The notes below the pieces were generated by a model. That model was given only the letters and a program-made list of their open reading frames with translations. It searched no databases and was not told where the DNA came from. From assembly GCF_022458895.1 (NCBI RefSeq), contig NZ_JAINFL010000011.1, positions 124,001 through 188,000 of the forward strand: a DNA stretch of 64,000 nucleotides, given 5' to 3'. The number at the start of each line of letters is the position of its first letter. Within the stretch, counting starts at the first letter, position 1. Positions 48,124 through 56,137 of this stretch are shown here, one piece after another. The DNA comes from Roseihalotalea indica (lineage in GTDB: Bacteria > Bacteroidota > Bacteroidia > Cytophagales > Cyclobacteriaceae). Position numbers and translations under genes: made by a program.

Positions 48124-48463
48124 TCAAATTGTGGGTAACATAGAGATAGCGCATATTGCGGCTATCTTTTATATAGTTGAGGGTGGTGATTGATGCTAAT
48201 ACAGCAAATTTGATACCTGTCAGGGGTTAGGCTCTGCCAAAAATCAATTGTTCAACATATAGGCTTCTGATTGTAGTTACCAGGTATTCACGATATTTGC
48301 ATTTTCTGTATCAGACGGTTTCTATCATTTAGCAAAGTTAACGGTTCAAGGTCTTCAACCTACTAAACTCATTCATTCACCAAGGGGGTTAGCTGGAGGC
48401 CGTCAATATGTAATTAACCATCCTAATTGCCTCCGGCCAACTGCTAACCACTCTCCCCTCCTA
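48124..48463. other. Intergenic region between accessory region and BlaI/M56 pair
   Basis: A 340-bp gap. The first 45 bp carry the half-site described at 48133-48166. The remainder (48170-48463) has no recognisable gene, terminator or repeat. No integrase gene is present. Confidence 0.4.
48133..48166 (-). repeat. Single attC-like end upstream of the cassette-like series
   Basis: Read on the minus strand this ends in GTTACCC, the perfect complement of the GGGTAAC box of repeats B and C, 9 bp before the ATG at 48123. A hairpin AGATAGCCGCA / TGCGCTATCT with one bulge lies beside it. No matching second half was found further up, so this could be a truncated site or the start of the array. Confidence 0.4.
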
Positions 48464-48826
48464 CTAAGCAGACTTATCAATAATCTTTTTCAGTGCCTCA
48501 ATCTCCTCCTCACTTAGCTTTTCTTCCTTCACCATGAACGATAGCAGGGATACCGGGGAGTTGTCAAAGTAGCCTGAGAGCAATTTTTTCAGGTACATCT
48601 TCCGGTATTCGGCTTTGGAGATGGCCGGGTAGTATTCGTAGGTCTTGCCGTAGGCGGTGTAGCCCAGATAGCCTTTCTTCTCCAGAATTCGCACTACGGA
48701 GGAGATTGTGTTGTAAGGTGGCTTGGGATCATCAGGGAGTTCCTCAATCACATCTTTCACAAAAGCCTTCTTCAGCCTCCAGAATACCTGCATGATCCTT
48801 TCTTCGGTTTTGGTGAGTTCTTCCAT
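48464..48826 (-). CDS. BlaI/MecI/CopY-family transcriptional repressor
   Basis: A 120-residue winged-helix repressor: LTKTEERIMQVFWRLKKAFV, PPYNTISSVVRILEKKGYLG (recognition helix), then YYPAISKAEYRKMYLKKLL. The last part is the dimerisation helix region and contains the usual protease-sensitive stretch. It starts in a TAATG overlap with the M56 stop codon, so it is translated after the sensor. The reverse order (repressor first) is more common. It would bind the repeats upstream of the M56 gene and be released when the sensor signals. Confidence 0.9.
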   Translation of the reverse strand: MEELTKTEERIMQVFWRLKKAFVKDVIEELPDDPKPPYNTISSVVRILEKKGYLGYTAYGKTYEYYPAISKAEYRKMYLKKLLSGYFDNSPVSLLSFMVKEEKLSEEEIEALKKIIDKSA

Positions 48827-50283
48827 TATTGCTTAGGTGTGAGTACAAATTCAATATCTACCGTGCCCTGTTCCGGGTGAGGTATGGGATTTATTTCTAC
48901 CTGCTCCGGATCAAAATAGCCCATCTTGGCAATGGCTTTCTGAGCAGCAATTAGTTTAAAGCGTTTAAATACCTCTCCTTTTTCCAGGTGAATTTCCTCC
49001 AGTATTTTCTCTTTGGACACTCCCTGGTTTCCATGAATAAAAATATCCTCAATGCGCACGATTTCGCCTTCATATACCTCCATGAGCAAATCAACCAAAT
49101 TATCCCCTACTTCCTGTTTCTGTACTTTTAAGTTGAAGAACAAATACCCCCGATCCATGTACATACTGGAAACATCGCTCCCATCAGGATCATAATTAAG
49201 CCGTTCATTAACCACTAGTGAGTCATATAAATCACCGGATTTTAGCTTTAGGGCTGCTGTTAGCGCGGCATCATTGTATACCGTATTACCCACCCAACGT
49301 ATTTGCCGGATATGAACACTGCCGTCTTTACTTGCCACGGTGCCACGTAGCATGGTTGCTTCCGGTGAAGGTTCATCCAGGCAGCTGCTTAGCAGAAAGA
49401 GTCCGGCAGCTAGTGGAAGTACGAGAGCAAACTGCCATTTGTGCCGAGAGCTGGAGCGAGGTTTACTCAGCATGACAATCCTCCGACTGATCTGTTTTCC
49501 CGAGAACGCCGAAGCTAATGAAACCGGACGAGCCTCCGTTGCCAGTTTTAACAGCAGGTGAGCATACTGCTTTTGATGGGCTCCCCTTCCGCCAATAGTC
49601 TCGTCAGCCAGATACTCTTGCACCTCTTGTAGCTGCTGTTGCAGATACCCCACCATAGGGTGAAACCAGAAAAAAACACCCACAACTTCCAACAACAACC
49701 GATCGTAAGTATGCCTTTGCTGAACGTGTGCCCGCTCATGAGCCATGATAAACTGTTCTTCCTGGGAGTTAAACTGGTTAGGATACTTGCCCAGAAAAAT
49801 ATAGTGCAAAAAGGAAAAGGCGGGCCATTCATAAGGAACGCTTACCTTCCAATATGAACCTTCCCACTGCCGCGGATGCTTCTTAATCAGTTGCACAATC
49901 GTGTATACATTCTTTGCCAACCGATATGCCTGATAAAATACTCCTATACTATACAATATACTACCTAACCATAATAGTATGGTCGTCCATCGCAGCCCGG
50001 TAGATACCCCTCCATCAATCGGTGTTATAATATCTGCCGCTTCGCTGGAAGTAGGAAACAATTTAAATGCAGGTTGCCAGACCGTGGCTTCCTGTCCCCA
50101 GAAGGTAAAACCCCATGATGGAGCAGATAACAGTGGCAGCGCGAGACTAAGAAGCACACTACCAATTAGGCAGACCCGCATCCAGGAGAAATGGGTAAGG
50201 TGAGAAAAAAGCCACCGATAGGCCAGAGCAAAGACCAGCAGGTATACTGAGGCTTCTAGCAGATACAATAGAATCGTAGACAT
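48826..50283 (-). CDS. M56-family sensor metalloprotease fused to two POTRA-like domains
   Basis: A 485-residue membrane protein related to BlaR1/MecR1. Transmembrane segments lie near residues 5-25, 35-52 and 100-120. The zinc protease motif is H182-E-R-A-H186, with WFHPMVGYL and EYLADE beyond it. A further transmembrane segment (about 284-300) leads to an exterior C-terminus. There, instead of a penicillin-binding domain, two POTRA-like units occur: about 325-408 (IRQIRWVGNTVYNDAAL ... DRGYLFFNLKV) and 409-482 (IEDIFIHGNQGVSKEKILEE ... AIAKMGYFDPEQVEI). These match the BamA repeat pattern. The signal sensed may relate to outer-membrane protein export. Confidence 0.85.
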   Translation of the reverse strand: MSTILLYLLEASVYLLVFALAYRWLFSHLTHFSWMRVCLIGSVLLSLALPLLSAPSWGFTFWGQEATVWQPAFKLFPTSSEAADIITPIDGGVSTGLRWTTILLWLGSILYSIGVFYQAYRLAKNVYTIVQLIKKHPRQWEGSYWKVSVPYEWPAFSFLHYIFLGKYPNQFNSQEEQFIMAHERAHVQQRHTYDRLLLEVVGVFFWFHPMVGYLQQQLQEVQEYLADETIGGRGAHQKQYAHLLLKLATEARPVSLASAFSGKQISRRIVMLSKPRSSSRHKWQFALVLPLAAGLFLLSSCLDEPSPEATMLRGTVASKDGSVHIRQIRWVGNTVYNDAALTAALKLKSGDLYDSLVVNERLNYDPDGSDVSSMYMDRGYLFFNLKVQKQEVGDNLVDLLMEVYEGEIVRIEDIFIHGNQGVSKEKILEEIHLEKGEVFKRFKLIAAQKAIAKMGYFDPEQVEINPIPHPEQGTVDIEFVLTPKQ

Positions 50284-50305
50284 AAGGGTAAGATTTTAAG
50301 TATCC

Positions 50306-50385
50306 CCAAATGTATAACGCATAAATCAGTTTTACAACTTATTTTTCAGTTTTAAAACGTAATTATCAGTTTATATACTTAAAGT
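50306..50385. promoter_or_regulatory. Four tandem 20-bp repeats, BlaI-type operator array
   Basis: Units start at 50306, 50326, 50346 and 50366, each 20 bp. Three begin TCAGTTT and hold GTTTTACAAC, GTTTTAAAAC (a perfect palindrome) and GTTTATATAC. The first is more diverged (GTATAACGCATAA). The exact 20-bp phase puts every unit on the same helix face. The array lies 22-102 bp upstream of the M56 start, where BlaI-family repressors bind to shut off their own operon. Confidence 0.7.
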
Positions 50386-50989
50386 ATTGACTTACAATAT
50401 ATTAAAATAACCAAATTTTCATTTAGCCTTATTCCAATTTTCCTGGAGTTGCCAGAAATGACAGAAGCAGCACACCGTGTATGATCAATATAGAGGATCT
50501 TTATCTTTAGGCAGAGGGAGGTAAAAAGCTTGCATCTTTAGGCAGACTCAAATCAATTGTGCTGCCTTGCAGACTGACGATTGAAATTGTTATATCTGTT
50601 TTCACAATGCTAAGCAGATGGATAATATGTAGAATACCTGGATAATTAACTTAAGGGGCAAAGGCCACCTGACTAGCACGAGATTATATCCAGCTCAAGG
50701 TCTTAAAAGTACGTGAAGGGTATTAGCTGCTGAGGACGAGCAGACCAGAAACAGTATAAAATTATCTGCTTACATGGCTATCAGTGCTTGTAAGCATCTT
50801 AATCCAGCAACGAGCAGATTTTAAAAATCAGTATCTGAATTCCTACAGCATGTTTTGTATACAGGAAAATTCTTATGAATGGTGTAAACGAATTTCCTTT
50901 GCGGAATGCAAACTAAAACGCACATTGGTGATACAAAAAAACAACTCTTAAAATAAGATTTTCTTGAGACCTCAGTATTCCAAAAAAAT
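50386..50989. other. Intergenic region, no gene seen
   Basis: About 600 bp without a credible gene. A 13-bp direct repeat ATCTTTAGGCAGA occurs at 50503-50515 and 50534-50546. A 63-codon minus-strand frame (50821-51012) overlaps the stop of the 295-residue gene, is rich in Phe/Cys/Ser and is not convincing. No intrinsic terminator was seen for the minus-strand gene that ends at 50990. Confidence 0.45.
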
Positions 50990-51877
50990 TTAACTGACAG
51001 TCGTCTGAACAAAAACCTCTTCTCTATACCAGCCTTTCCATTTTTGGTTTTGTTGATTATTAGTTGGCTTTCCGGTTACGTGCCGATCTTTCATGCTTCT
51101 GTTTTGGAGCCTTTTGGCTAATTTTTCCGGCCTGTGCCTATTTTTCGCTCTTTGATTCTGAGGTCTTCCAGAAAAATCACTCTTTCCGCGGAACCCACTA
51201 TAGGCACTGGCCTTCGGGCTCACAGGGAGAAATGATTCAAGTACTATTTGTTCTACTAAAGAGATATCTTTTCCACTTTCTTGCGCTGTATTTTGAGTAG
51301 TGGAAACATATTTTTTACTACCGTAATCGCTGGTTGCACTTATCCCCTCGCAAAATGAATATACCAGTGATTCTCCAATAGTAATTTCATAATGGTAGTT
51401 AGTAGATATAGCGTACTCTTGAGATGCTTTTTCAGTAGATTCCAAGGCGTACTCTATAATTTCACTTTCAAACGTAGATGTAATCTGCGATACCGAAGAC
51501 TCATCCTTACCTGTCTCAACTTTGCTTTCAACTACCTCCTCTTCCTGAGCAGCAGTATTAGCAGATGAAAATAAACCGCCGGTCAATTTCATCACATTAC
51601 AATGTTGCTCGGCTGTTTTATTAACAGTATTAATCTTTTGTGGAGCACAAAGTTTAGGTGATGAAACCTTTACATCATAACTGTATATATCCCGACTCTC
51701 TACGTATAGTTCCTTAGGATCGGGCAAGGTAGTATTTCTAACTTCATCTCGAAGGTGCTTCCAGGTTTCATTGAATTCCCCTCTGTAACTAACAGTATGA
51801 TGAACTCCTCGAGGTTGCATATCCATAACACTCTCAGAAGTCTCGGCCACGATGCTTTTTTTAAATATATTTCTCAT
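50990..51877 (-). CDS. ORFan protein of unknown function
   Basis: A 295-residue protein with no signal peptide or membrane segment and no family recognised. The first 200 residues are acidic and rich in Ser, Thr and Glu (QEEEVVESKVETGKDESSVS). The last 75 are strongly basic and rich in Gln, Asn, Arg and Lys (RPQNQRAKNRHRPEKLAKR, GKPTNNQQNQKWKGW). The acidic head and basic tail suggest a nucleic-acid or partner-binding disordered tail. It stands alone between long AT-rich gaps. Its start codon is abutted by interleaved inverted repeats. Coding status rests on the long open frame. Confidence 0.5.
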   Translation of the reverse strand: MRNIFKKSIVAETSESVMDMQPRGVHHTVSYRGEFNETWKHLRDEVRNTTLPDPKELYVESRDIYSYDVKVSSPKLCAPQKINTVNKTAEQHCNVMKLTGGLFSSANTAAQEEEVVESKVETGKDESSVSQITSTFESEIIEYALESTEKASQEYAISTNYHYEITIGESLVYSFCEGISATSDYGSKKYVSTTQNTAQESGKDISLVEQIVLESFLPVSPKASAYSGFRGKSDFSGRPQNQRAKNRHRPEKLAKRLQNRSMKDRHVTGKPTNNQQNQKWKGWYREEVFVQTTVS

Positions 51878-51879
51878 GT

Positions 51880-51912
51880 CATCAGTCTTTACCTGAATAA
51901 ACTGATGTAAAG
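51880..51912 (-). promoter_or_regulatory. Interleaved inverted repeats directly upstream of the ORFan start
   Basis: CATCAGT (51880-51886) pairs with ACTGATG (51901-51907), while CTTTA (51887-51891) pairs with TAAAG (51908-51912). The two pairings interlock, so in the mRNA the hairpins exclude each other or form a tight pseudoknot. The element ends 2 nt before the ATG and covers the ribosome-binding region. It could equally be a DNA operator. Confidence 0.45.
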
Positions 51913-52320
51913 ATAAGGTAAGAAAATATAAAAATTAAACTTTTTTAATATTTTTTTTCAATTTGTGAACATAACTTACAGTTAAAGTACATAAAAAGAG
52001 TATTTATATTGCATACTATTTCTTTTTATCTATAAAATCATAAAACGAATAGTAATTCTCATTGCCCACTATTATCGCTATCAGCGTTTTTAATCAGTAA
52101 GGGGGTACGGAATTGACAATTTTATTGGTCTGATGCCTAACTCTACCCATGAATTATCAGAAGCAGGCTGGCGAGTTTCTTAAGAACCTTTTGGCGCTAG
52201 GCAAATAGCAATAAACCCATTACCTTCTGACTGCCAATGACTTATAAATAGTAAACAGGAGCATAACTAAATATATCCGTAGAAATGAATCGCTGCTAAC
52301 GACAGTAGGCAAATCATTCG
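51913..52320. other. Intergenic region, no gene seen
   Basis: About 400 bp between the ORFan and the molybdenum hydroxylase genes, very AT-rich at its left. It must hold the ORFan promoter. I see no gene, strong hairpin or mobile-element end. The molybdenum hydroxylase stop at 52321 is not followed by a clear terminator. Confidence 0.4.
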
Positions 52321-54513
52321 TCACTCACCTAGAACTTTTTCGGGGGTGATAGGGAGTTGCCGAACACGCTTACTACAGGCTTGATACACTGCATTAGCAA
52401 TAGCAGCACTCGAGGGTCCTTGAGCGGCTTCTCCCCCTCCCAGCGCAGGTTCTTCCGGCCGGTTAATCACCGCTACTTCTACCAGCGGCACATCCTGAAA
52501 GCGGAAGATGGGGTAGCTGTCCCAGTTCAGGCTGGTGATGTGCTGCTCGTTGAAAAGTACCTCCTCGCGCAGTGTCCAACTAGCTGATTGTATCATACCT
52601 CCTTCCGTTTGGTTCTTCAATCCGTCGGGGTTAATGGCTTCTCCGGCGTCGATCACTCCCCACATGCGTTGCATCTGCACTTTTCCGCTGCTGGGGTCTA
52701 CTTTCAGTTTGGCGGCTACCGCACAGTAAGAAGCCGAGTTCTTGTAACGGGAAAAGGCGTACCCCATTCCTTCGTGCTCTCCGGCTGACTGCCCCTGGGT
52801 CATTTCCCGTAACTTCTTCATGACCGCGATGGCCCGAGGGTCTTCCGAATGCATGAGGCGAAACTCCAGCGGGTCTTTTCCAGCCTTTTCAGCCAGTTCG
52901 TCCATGAAGGATTCAATGGCAAAGATGTTGGCATAGGCGCCCAGACTTCGCAGAGAGGAAACACGCAGAGGCCCTTCGAAAAAGTGGGCATCTACTTTAA
53001 GTTGCGGGACGGTGTAATACGGCTGGGAGTTGCGGTAACCACCTCCACTATACCCGTACGATTTCTGAGGAAACGGCTTTTCCAGATAATGGGCAGTAAG
53101 CAGATTGCCCGGATCACCGCTCGGGCGGGTACTGTGAGAGTCTGACCAGAGTTCGGTACGCCAGTCGGCAATCTTCCCGTTGGCATCGAGGTTGGCTTCA
53201 AGTTCCATCACCATCGCCGTTCCATAGGGTTCCCACCCGTGTTCGTCTTCCCGGGCCCATTGCACCCGCACATGTTTTCCCGGATAGGCCATTGCTAGTA
53301 GTGCTGCATCTACCGCAGCATCGTCGGAGGCATTATGCCCGTAACAACCCGAACCAGGCACGCCTTTGATGTGGATATTCTCGGCAGCTAACCCGACCAC
53401 CTCCGGCATGGCATTGCGCAGCGGAAATACTCCCTGACTGTTTGACCAGACATGCAGTTGATCGCCTTCGTATAATGCAACACCACAAGCTGGCCCGATG
53501 GCCCCGTGCATAATGTAGGGCTTGAAGTAATTCGCCTTCAGCGTATTTTCATTGGCCTGAAAATTCGCTTCCTCTACCGCTTCACTATTGGCCGGTAAGC
53601 TCTTCAGGTGTTCTGCCAAATCCTGGCCGCCCGGCAATGCTGGTGCTTCCGACCACTTCGCACTGGCTCGCAGTATGCGCTGAGCTTTCTCCGCCTGATA
53701 CTCATCTTCGGTGATCACTCCCAGAAAGCTTCCGTTCCTGACCACTTTCAGCACTCCACTTACCTGTTGCTTCAATGCCTCTTCATCAAAATCCAGCAAT
53801 TCTGCCTTATACGCCGGTGGGCGGACGACCCGCGCATACACCATACCGGGAAAGCGTAAATCCTGAATATACATAGGCTCTCCCCGCACCATCTGACTGA
53901 TATCCGGACGAGGAATGGGTTTTCCTACCCATTGGTAATCCTTCTTTGGCTTCAGAGCGACTGAGGCCGGTACTTCTCCCTCTAGTTGTTCTCCGTCTAA
54001 TATCTCGGCAAAGGTCATTTTCTGCCCACCGTTTGATGTAGATACTTCACCATTCGCCAGGGTCAGTTTGTCTGTGCTTGTTCCCAGCTTTTTAGCAGCT
54101 CGCTCCAGTAACAATGTCCGGGCATAGGCCGCTGCATACCGCACCGCTATTGCACTGTTGATGATCGAGCCACTTCCGGCGGTGTAGCCCTCGTCGGGAG
54201 TCACTCCTGTTTCTACCAAGTGGACTTCAATCTGATTCATATCAGTAGAAAGTTCTTCGGCGGCCATCTGGGCGATTGCCGTGCGAATGCCTTGTCCTAG
54301 TTCAATCTTACCGGTATAAACACGTATTCTCCCATCTTCCAGCACCTGCAGCCAGGCATTTACTTTCGGGTACCGGGAGAGGCTTCCGGGCAGTTCGCCC
54401 TCAACGGCGGGTGCTTTTTCCGCGGATAGTCCACAGCCGCTAAACAGGGTAAAAGCCACGGTGAGGCCGCCCGTATCTCTCAGAAACTTACGTCGGGTAT
54501 AGGTGGATTTCAT
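52321..54513 (-). CDS. Molybdenum hydroxylase large subunit (xanthine dehydrogenase/IorB family), Tat-exported
   Basis: A 730-residue protein starting at ATG 54513 with a twin-arginine leader (TRRKFLRDTGGLTVAFTLFSGCG). It has the molybdopterin cytosine dinucleotide-binding domains of isoquinoline 1-oxidoreductase beta-type enzymes: GRIRVYTGKIELGQGIRTAI, GSGCYGHNASDDAAVDAA and the C-terminal GGGEAAQGPSSAAIANA, whose Glu would be the catalytic base. The enzyme would hydroxylate an aldehyde or N-heterocycle in the periplasm. The iron-sulfur subunit gene lies 11 bp upstream. No FAD subunit gene is present, so electrons probably pass to a cytochrome or quinone. Confidence 0.9.
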   Translation of the reverse strand: MKSTYTRRKFLRDTGGLTVAFTLFSGCGLSAEKAPAVEGELPGSLSRYPKVNAWLQVLEDGRIRVYTGKIELGQGIRTAIAQMAAEELSTDMNQIEVHLVETGVTPDEGYTAGSGSIINSAIAVRYAAAYARTLLLERAAKKLGTSTDKLTLANGEVSTSNGGQKMTFAEILDGEQLEGEVPASVALKPKKDYQWVGKPIPRPDISQMVRGEPMYIQDLRFPGMVYARVVRPPAYKAELLDFDEEALKQQVSGVLKVVRNGSFLGVITEDEYQAEKAQRILRASAKWSEAPALPGGQDLAEHLKSLPANSEAVEEANFQANENTLKANYFKPYIMHGAIGPACGVALYEGDQLHVWSNSQGVFPLRNAMPEVVGLAAENIHIKGVPGSGCYGHNASDDAAVDAALLAMAYPGKHVRVQWAREDEHGWEPYGTAMVMELEANLDANGKIADWRTELWSDSHSTRPSGDPGNLLTAHYLEKPFPQKSYGYSGGGYRNSQPYYTVPQLKVDAHFFEGPLRVSSLRSLGAYANIFAIESFMDELAEKAGKDPLEFRLMHSEDPRAIAVMKKLREMTQGQSAGEHEGMGYAFSRYKNSASYCAVAAKLKVDPSSGKVQMQRMWGVIDAGEAINPDGLKNQTEGGMIQSASWTLREEVLFNEQHITSLNWDSYPIFRFQDVPLVEVAVINRPEEPALGGGEAAQGPSSAAIANAVYQACSKRVRQLPITPEKVLGE

Positions 54514-54524
54514 AGTAATAGGAT

Positions 54525-54998
54525 TTAAGGGTTGGTGGTTTCGGCAGCGGACTGAATGGCCCGAATCACGCGGGTGTGCGTTCCGCAGCGGCAAAGTACC
54601 CGTTGCATTCCCTCCCGAATAGCCGCTTCATCGGGCTGAGGGTTTTCCTCCAGCAAAGCCACAGCTGAAATAATCATTCCGTTGAGGCAGTAGCCACACT
54701 GAGCCGTCTGCTCCTTTTCAAAGGCCTGCTGCACCGGATGCAACGCACCATCCTCCGTCATCAATCCCTTCAAGGTAGTAATCGTCTTATCCTGCACCGA
54801 CACCACCGGGATTCTACAGCTTGGGTTGGCTTTGCCGTCTAGCAGCACCATACAGGCTCCACACTGCTCCAACCCACAGCCAAACTTTGGGCCGTTAAGC
54901 TCAAGCTGGTTGCGTAATACATATAATAATGGAGTATCCGGCTCAGCCTCTACCGTATGTGCTTTTCCGTTTACTTTCAGGGAAAATGTTTCTTTCAT
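54525..54998 (-). CDS. Molybdenum hydroxylase small subunit, two [2Fe-2S] clusters (IorA-like)
   Basis: A 157-residue protein. The plant-type ferredoxin domain holds FGCGLEQCGACMVLL, with the fourth Cys in NPSC; the C-terminal helical [2Fe-2S] domain holds QCGYCLNGMI and LCRCGTH. It carries electrons from the molybdenum centre of the large subunit. I start at ATG 54998. It has no export signal and would travel through Tat together with the large subunit. Confidence 0.92.
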   Translation of the reverse strand: MKETFSLKVNGKAHTVEAEPDTPLLYVLRNQLELNGPKFGCGLEQCGACMVLLDGKANPSCRIPVVSVQDKTITTLKGLMTEDGALHPVQQAFEKEQTAQCGYCLNGMIISAVALLEENPQPDEAAIREGMQRVLCRCGTHTRVIRAIQSAAETTNP

Positions 54999-55068
54999 GA
55001 TAGTTTCATGTTTTATGTATTTTATCAAGTAGGAATCCCATTAATGATATTCCTGCAAGAACATATTG

Positions 55069-56133
55069 TTAAGCTTTATAATATTCTACCATTCCCCCAT
55101 TAAAGGAAGCTACTTTCTCCACCAATTGTTGCCGTTCGGCTTCACTATATGCGGTAAAGGAACGAGCCAGATCGATTTTCTCCTGCAACATCTCCGCATG
55201 ATCAGGACCAGTAATTAGAACGCTGACGGGCAGGGACCAAACGAAGTGGATGGCTTCCTGCACACTCAGGGCGTTGGGAACGATGCGGGGTTTGTCACCA
55301 CTATTAAAATGCGAAGTTCCGCCGAAGAAACCACCGTTGGCCAGGGTTTTCATCGCCAGCGGGGCAATACCTTTCTCTACCAGTTTCGGTAGTACATTAT
55401 TAATAAAGCTTTTGTAATTCGGATCAAACGCATTGATGGGCATCTGGCAGGTTTCGGGTACGTCCGTACTTTCCAGCATGCGCTGATGAGCGTGGTAATC
55501 CCGATGGCCGGTAAAGCCAATATGTCTAATCTTACCTTCTTCTCGCGCTTCCAGGAGATACTCCAGCACCCCATTCTCCAGCCTGTCATCCACATCGTTG
55601 GGACTGCTGATGGCGTGGATCTGGTATAGATCGAGGTAATCGGTTTTCAGTCTGCGCAGGGAATCTTCCAGGTGCTGCCGGGCGGTTTTGGCATTGGTAA
55701 CCCGGGTCTTGGTCATGACAAACGCTACATCCCGGTACTTAGGACAGAGAAACTTGCCGTAGCGCTCCTCTCCCAGCCCGTTGCCGTATTGCTCGGCATT
55801 ATCGAAGAACCGAACTCCCCCGCCAATAGCCGTTTCAATGGTTTTCTCAGCTTCCTTTTCATTCATCCGGGCAATATGAGCCCCACCCAGGCCCAGCATG
55901 GTAACCGACTCACCGGTCTTCCCCAGCAAGCGTTGCGGGAGCAGATCTCCAAACCTGTCCTGCATTGGAGCTGTCTGCGCTACTTCCTGAAATTTTGCCA
56001 GTCCGGCGTTCGCGCCGGATTCTTCACTTCCACTCGCTTTGGGCTGACAAGCCATTGGCACCATCATCCCGGTAGTGAGTCCGGCTAATGACTTTAAGAA
56101 AGCTCTTCGATCGTGGTTATCCTTCTCTTTCAT
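55069..56133 (-). CDS. Aldo/keto reductase with Tat signal
   Basis: A 354-residue protein with a twin-arginine leader (DRRAFLKSLAGLTTGMMVPMAC). The barrel holds the tetrad: Asp and Tyr in FFDNAEQYGNG, Lys in VMTKTRV and His in LYQIHAI. It acts on a carbonyl compound with NADP(H), which makes periplasmic export unusual, though Tat-exported oxidoreductases often fold around cofactor first. A lipid-type Cys follows the leader. It starts 4 bp after the TonB receptor stop and is 70 bp from the next gene. Confidence 0.87.
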   Translation of the reverse strand: MKEKDNHDRRAFLKSLAGLTTGMMVPMACQPKASGSEESGANAGLAKFQEVAQTAPMQDRFGDLLPQRLLGKTGESVTMLGLGGAHIARMNEKEAEKTIETAIGGGVRFFDNAEQYGNGLGEERYGKFLCPKYRDVAFVMTKTRVTNAKTARQHLEDSLRRLKTDYLDLYQIHAISSPNDVDDRLENGVLEYLLEAREEGKIRHIGFTGHRDYHAHQRMLESTDVPETCQMPINAFDPNYKSFINNVLPKLVEKGIAPLAMKTLANGGFFGGTSHFNSGDKPRIVPNALSVQEAIHFVWSLPVSVLITGPDHAEMLQEKIDLARSFTAYSEAERQQLVEKVASFNGGMVEYYKA

Positions 56134-56137
56134 ACGC

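Noticed and set aside
50821..51012. 63-codon minus-strand frame
   Set aside because: It overlaps the end of the ORFan, has Phe/Cys/Ser-rich random composition, and shows no start context.
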